Of a stretch of 64,000 nt of DNA, positions 10,315 to 64,000 are shown one piece after another. The notes under the pieces were generated by a model. It saw nothing but the letters and a program-made list of their open reading frames with translations, was not told the DNA's origin and made no database searches. The DNA is from Cristatella mucedo (lineage: Eukaryota > Bryozoa > Phylactolaemata > Cristatellidae). The stretch is from the NCBI GenBank assembly GCA_009760855.2, contig WPIO01000036.1, positions 3,417,501 to 3,481,500 of the forward strand, in the 5' to 3' direction. Position numbers and translations under genes: made by a program. Position 1 is the first letter of the stretch; every line of letters starts with the position of its first letter.

Positions 10315-11110
10315 ATGTCAACAGGCAGCTCATGCGTCCGAGGAGCCACTGAAATACGGCTCCGTCCACCAGGGCTCGCTGTGCTTGGTTCGCTTCTTTG
10401 CAAAGTTTACACCCTCCCTCTTGCCGACGCGATCGCCAAGCGCAATCTAGGCTTTCAATTCTACGCCGATAGCACACAGCTGCACCTACGCATTGATAAC
10501 TTTCCAGCCGTCCAGCACGTCAAACTTTCTCAGCATCCTTGCTGCATGTGTTGCTGATATCTGAACGTAGATTGCTGCAAAATTTCTCAAAATAAATTTA
10601 CATTAAACCAACTTAATAGTTATGGGCAAACCAAGCGCTGACTCGGAAAAGGGAAAGCCTAACGATCCGGGTGTCTCGATCAAGTGACCTTACTCTAGAC
10701 GACCGCATCAGCTCAAAAGTTAAGTCTGCCTACTTTCGGCTAAGTAACGTTGCAAAATTTGGTCCTGCTTAGACAGGGATACCGCATCGCACTCTTTTGA
10801 CTCGCGTCGCCTACCTGAGCCTCGAGACGATCACCAATCCTTTAGCGACCTTTGGCCTTCAGTTCGCATGCTTTCACAGCCTGCAACTCACTATCGACTG
10901 ACGTCACGACAAGCCCTGACTTAACGGCGATTAAAGGGAAGCTAAAAAACTTAACTGCTCTTTACAGCATTTTCTCTGTTTGTGTGAAATTTTTTTGTAC
11001 GCTTATACGTGCTGATTTTTCGTAAATATTTGCTCACTTTCCAGCATAAGTAAAGTGCTAAGAACGAGATTTAGTTACAATAGGAGCGAAATAAAACTGT
11101 CTTCTTATTT
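10315..11110 (+). mobile_element. Old L2-like RT palm to 3' tail
   Basis: EPLKYGSVHQGSLCLV and, in another frame, YTLPLADAIAKRNLGFQFYA with DSTQLHL match the L2-A palm (motifs B and C, catalytic YADD changed to YADS). Remnants of thumb and tail follow to gtaaagtgctaagaacgaga near 11050. May be the same insertion as 9340-9550, split by about 760 bp of unrelated DNA. Confidence 0.6.
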
Positions 11111-11219
11111 TTATTACAAGCTTGCCATCAATTAAGTTAGATTCCTATTTTTATTATTAAGTTTTTGGTTCCTTTTTGAACGCCGACAAAACAGGGTATG
11201 CGTACGCCATGACGCCTGC

Positions 11220-11390
11220 TTGGAGATGCTTTTAGGCGATGCCTAGCCCGAATGGGAAGTATGGCGGATGGGTAGCCCGGGGCAAGACAATGAAGGCAGC
11301 TAGAAGTGACCAACATAACCTTGAAGTCGATCCGACGCTTGATGGGGAGCCAGTAGAGGTCGACGAGCTTTTCAAACCACTCTCTAAGGC
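11220..11390 (-). mobile_element. Old L2 fragment
   Basis: ccttgaagtcgatccgacgc and ttgatggggagccagtagag are the complement of the conserved LHWLPxKxRIDFKV-coding segment of L2 elements. Confidence 0.55.
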
Positions 11391-11477
11391 TGGTCTCCCA
11401 TCCTCGGAAGCGCGGTAGCGACCGTGAGGAGCGGCTAACTTCAGGGGTTGGCTGCTCTCGGCAAAGGGGGCAAAGGT

Positions 11478-11615
11478 CGGCTGTAGCTCAGTGGCCGAGT
11501 GCTAAACTTTAACGGCCGAGGTCTCGGGCTCGAGTCCTGCGGCGAATTCAAAGCTCCCGGATAGAGATTAAGTTCCCTTAGGAAGGTACGCAAATGAACT
11601 ATTTTTTGCATCCCG
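11478..11615 (+). mobile_element. SINE2: tRNA-like head joined to L2-like tail
   Basis: Head ggctgtagctcagtggccga with A-box-like tagctcagtggc and B-box-like gggctcgagtcc. A short linker is followed by gatagagattaagttccctt, the counterpart of the L2 tail hairpin, and an A/T-rich end. About 135 bp in all, with no separate body. Confidence 0.7.
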
Positions 11616-12154
11616 GCCCGGCCCTTCGGCTAGGCCTACGTGGGGGCGAAGGTTTTGGCCCCATTAACCCACTTCCTTTACACTCGACCTACGCTCTTGT
11701 TCGCTGTCGAATGCTTGTGCGAATTCCGCTACAGCGCCGGCGAATAGTTTGAACTTCATCGATGAAGATCTCAAATACCGATGACGGGGTTGATTCCAGA
11801 GGCAGTTAGGCCTTCGGCCTCGGCAATTAGCGCCCGGTCAGCCGCCATGCCCTGCAGCATGTCCTCGCGCGGGTGTGTATTTACTGTACGTGTGCACCGT
11901 TGCATGTAGCTCCAGCGCGTGTGGAGTCGATGCAGACGTCACGTTGCATAGATTTCTGCAGCACACTGAAACTTCAAGCGGCTTTCGGTTCGAAGTCAGT
12001 TGTCAAGAGCCCCCAATTTGCGTAACAGAGGCATACTGAATAAGGACAGTTGAGTACGAAAGTAGCGGCAGAGGACACTGAAATGCCAGAATGTACGGCG
12101 GAAGTAAATACGTCATTGTCGAGTAAGAAACTCGGCTGTGAGTGACATTGTTTA

Positions 12155-12893
12155 GATAAGGATACCACGTCTAAGTTGGTCCATGCATTCGTGACATCTC
12201 GTCTCGACTTCTGCAACTCACTGCTTACTGGCCTACCAGCATGTGCGATCAGACGATTGCAGCTTGTGCAAAACTCTGCAGCTAGGCTCGTCTGTCGTGA
12301 GCGTCGCAGTTGCCACATTACTCCACTTTTCGCCGACCTGCACTGGCTACCAGTCAAGCAACGAATTGACTTCAAGGTTTTGTCGCTCACTTTTAGGTCC
12401 CTTCATTCTATGGCTCCAGCTTATCTCTCCGACATACTCCCCCATCAGGCCAAGCATCGTACCACCCGCTTCTCGGAATCCAACAGTCTACAAATACCTC
12501 GTACAAACCTTAAATCCTTTGGAGGCCGTGCATTTAGTTCGTATACTCCCAAAGCCTGGAACTCCCTCCCGACCTGCGTCAGAACATCCCCTGACCTGAC
12601 CACATTTAAAAGGAACTTAAAAACAACTATTTAGGACAGCATTTAGTGGGTCCATGTGATTCGTCCTTCACGTGCTTATGCGTGCTGACACTGTGCATAC
12701 TGCCACTAACTACATTTGCATGCTGACCCTGTGCATGTCACCCCTAACCATATTATTCATTTTGTTTGTTTTTCAAGCATGATTTTACTTACCATTCAAT
12801 TGCATTTCCCTTTGCAGCAAACGTAAAGCACCTAGAAAGAGATTAAGTTCTCTGGGGGCGCTTTATCAAGTACATTATTATTCTTATATAGCA
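12155..12893 (+). mobile_element. L2-A LINE, 3' copy
   Basis: Starts at tttagataaggataccacgt and holds 150 readable codons of the RT C-terminal region (LQLVQNSAARLVCRERRSC, LHWLPVKQRIDFKVLSLTF), broken near 12630 by a frameshift. It ends with the full 3' tail hairpin and (tta)n. Confidence 0.85.
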
Positions 12894-13830
12894 GTGGACT
12901 TGCCGAGCCTGCCATGTGGAACTCGTCTGTAGCGCAGCCAGCCTCATCCCGAAATGTGGTAGGTTAGTGCGTTAGTAGGTTAATGGCCGTTTCGAAGTTT
13001 CGGACACTACGACTCGCTCGAGGAAAGAGATGCGTCTGTCGGCCGTTGAACGCACCCACTGGGCCAGTCTCACCTCTGCCCCCCAGCATCGGCGTCCTAG
13101 AACACCGGAAGCCACCGTAAGCTGGCATAGTCACGTGGTCACGGGGTAACCCGGCAGGTGGCCGAGTCGACGCTTGTCAGCGATCGGCGCCCCGGGCGTC
13201 TTTAGGGAGCCTGAGTGCGGCCATGGCCACATCGTCGCCGCCCGACTGACCGGCCGGTAAGCGAGAGGGGGACGGGCGCTAAGCGAAGCGTCGGCGACAT
13301 TCTCGATGGCATGCTTGCTCCGTTTAGCCCGACCGCCGCTGCCGCCATGCGGGCGTCCGTCGTTGTCGTAGTCGTCGTCGCCGCCCTGGTGTTTTTGCCT
13401 CGTTGCCCCGGAGCCGCATCGTTATGCATTTTAACGGGTCGGGAGGATAGGCCGCCATGAAGGATGCCTAGCCTATCGGCCCGTAACTCGCGATGCTGGA
13501 TCGCGTCGCCCGCCGAAGAGCTGCGGCCGGACGTTTCGTGCCCGGTCGCCGTAGCTGCGGCGGCGTACGCTCCGCTTCGTACCGTACCTTTCGTAAGCCC
13601 GCGGCTAGCGATGGGGGGAGTGGGGGGCTGCCGCTGGCCGGAAGCGCCGAACCGCAGCGGTCGTTCTCGCGTCTGCGTTGCTCGCAGCCGCTGCCGCCCG
13701 AGCGGCGGTCCACGCGCATCGCCGGCTCGGAACGGCCACCTCATTGCCCCCACCCCGCCCCCCCCGCCCGCCCCGCCAGGTCGCCGCAGGAACGACGACA
13801 GTGTGCTGAGGCGGGCGGCGGAGCTCGGCC

Positions 13831-63055
<49,225 letters not shown>

Positions 63056-63306
63056 GTGAGGCCGGCGGCAGTACGCTTGCTTGCTGGCAGAGCTTGGTTT
63101 GCTGTGCCGCCAGCCTAATTGCTCTCTGCTAGCGAATCGGTCAAGGTTAAATCTATCGCGTCTCGGCGGCACGACGAGGAGGCTAGATACTCAGGTTATG
63201 CTGGGATGCCATCCGGGAGTCGCCTAGCCTCCATGAGATGCTTGCATTTGACGATCCCTTTCGTGCCTGTGGGCCTTGCAATTCTGCGAGTTTCCCTCTT
63301 CGAGTG

Positions 63307-63392
63307 GGAATAATAATAATAATAATGCACTTGATAAAGCATCCTCAGGGAACTCAATCTCTTTCTAGGCGCTTTACATTTGCTGCAAAGGG
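63307..63392 (-). mobile_element. Short L2-A tail next to SINE1-like sequence
   Basis: (aat)n, cacttgataaagcatcctca, hairpin, tgctgcaaaggga; 86 bp only. SINE1-like sequence begins directly to the right in the same orientation. Confidence 0.72.
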
Positions 63393-63600
63393 AGGGAAGC
63401 CGTTACGGCTCTTCTATCTTTGCAAGCAGCTAAAGTTACAGCCGATTCAACAGCTTCAACATTTGTATATCGACAGAAGAGCCCCAAAGGCTGTCACCAC
63501 TGCTTTGCCTTAGGCAAAACAGGATTTCCCGCTTCAGAGCTCGAACCCTCGACCTAGGTCAGGAAGAGCAAACACCTTAGGCTGCAAAGGCTCGTTATGC
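63393..63600 (-). mobile_element. SINE1-like element, diverged
   Basis: gacagaagagccccaaaggc, B-box-like gagctcgaaccctcgaccta and head end gcaaaggctcgttat are SINE1 features. The 3' part contains an extra body-like scrap (ccgttacggctcttctatct). Confidence 0.6.
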
Positions 63601-64000
63601 CACCACGTGAACAATCAATGTTCAATCGATCAATCTTTGCTGTTAACTAAAAGCCATCTTTACTTTTAAGTGTAAGCTGCTCTGTCGTTTGGTTAGTGGC
63701 TCTGCCGGCGCTCCTCCGTGCAGTAGCTCCTCCTCCTCCTCCTCGCGTGACCGAGCTTGAGTCCAGCCAATGATGCTCTGCCTCCATCTGCAGGTAAAAT
63801 GCAAATCTGGCCCCCCCCCCCCGCTTGTTTAGCATTACAGAACCGTTGAGGGATATCTTCTAGCGCTATGCAGAGCAAGTGTGACGTGTGTCTTGTCCAG
63901 TAGAGTTGAGCTCGTTCGTAAGTGTGCTCTTGGAAAATGGCTTGAATTGGAGCAAAGCATCCCCCCATAGATGTGCTCGCCCATGAGCAGCAACGTCCCA
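63601..64000. other. Right end, intron DNA with no recognised feature
   Basis: Contains a C run near 63812 and no frame resembling a LAP exon or PDZ domain. Confidence 0.4.

Noticed and set aside
13202-13753. 183-codon minus-strand frame in the promoter block
   Set aside because: Same GC effect; no homologous motif and no sign of an antisense gene.

Overview
The window is nuclear DNA of a metazoan, probably an intron-rich marine-type invertebrate. There are no bacterial operons. Instead there are short GT-AG exons, very long dinucleotide microsatellites, tRNA-derived SINEs and many broken L2-like LINEs. The species cannot be named from the sequence.

One cellular gene is supported, on the + strand from 13831 to beyond the right edge. 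It is a LAP-family (LRR and PDZ) scaffold protein whose closest recognisable relatives are LRRC7/densin and ERBIN. Sixteen exons can be placed with compatible splice phases: 13831-13986, 34889-34967, 35178-35267, 35623-35743, 36521-36595, 36759-36976, 42341-42470, 43308-43493, 44844-44940, 45134-45240, 48100-48204, 50161(or 50119)-50259, 52199-52343, 54161-54733, 59746-60146 and 62033-63055. They encode the N-terminal LRR domain, the LAP-specific segment and about 770 residues of low-complexity linker. One LRR exon, expected between 13987 and 34888, was not found. The PDZ end lies outside the window. Exon 1 sits in a GC/CpG-rich block (about 13200-14550) that is probably the promoter island.

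Left of the gene (1-13.2 kb) lie repeats: a LINE-B copy carrying two nested insertions (103-1010), a minisatellite, SINEs, an L2-A LINE with a nearly readable reverse transcriptase (3001-4715), and a CpG-rich block with four different perfect inverted repeats (5.7-6.9 kb). The introns (14-63 kb) are filled with the same families: L2-A (young, 3' hairpin tail plus (ATT)n), LINE-B, LINE-C, two further RT families, SINE1 (tRNA head plus about 100 bp body) and SINE2 (tRNA head joined almost directly to an L2-like tail).

The most interesting non-genic signals are SINE2 as a minimal SINE that appears to borrow the L2 3' tail, a head-to-head pair of L2-A tails forming a 0.5 kb fold-back structure around a (TA)n core (37.6-38.1 kb), several insertions that can be ordered by nesting and target-site duplications, and a five-unit intronic minisatellite in which every unit carries a 5' splice-site consensus.
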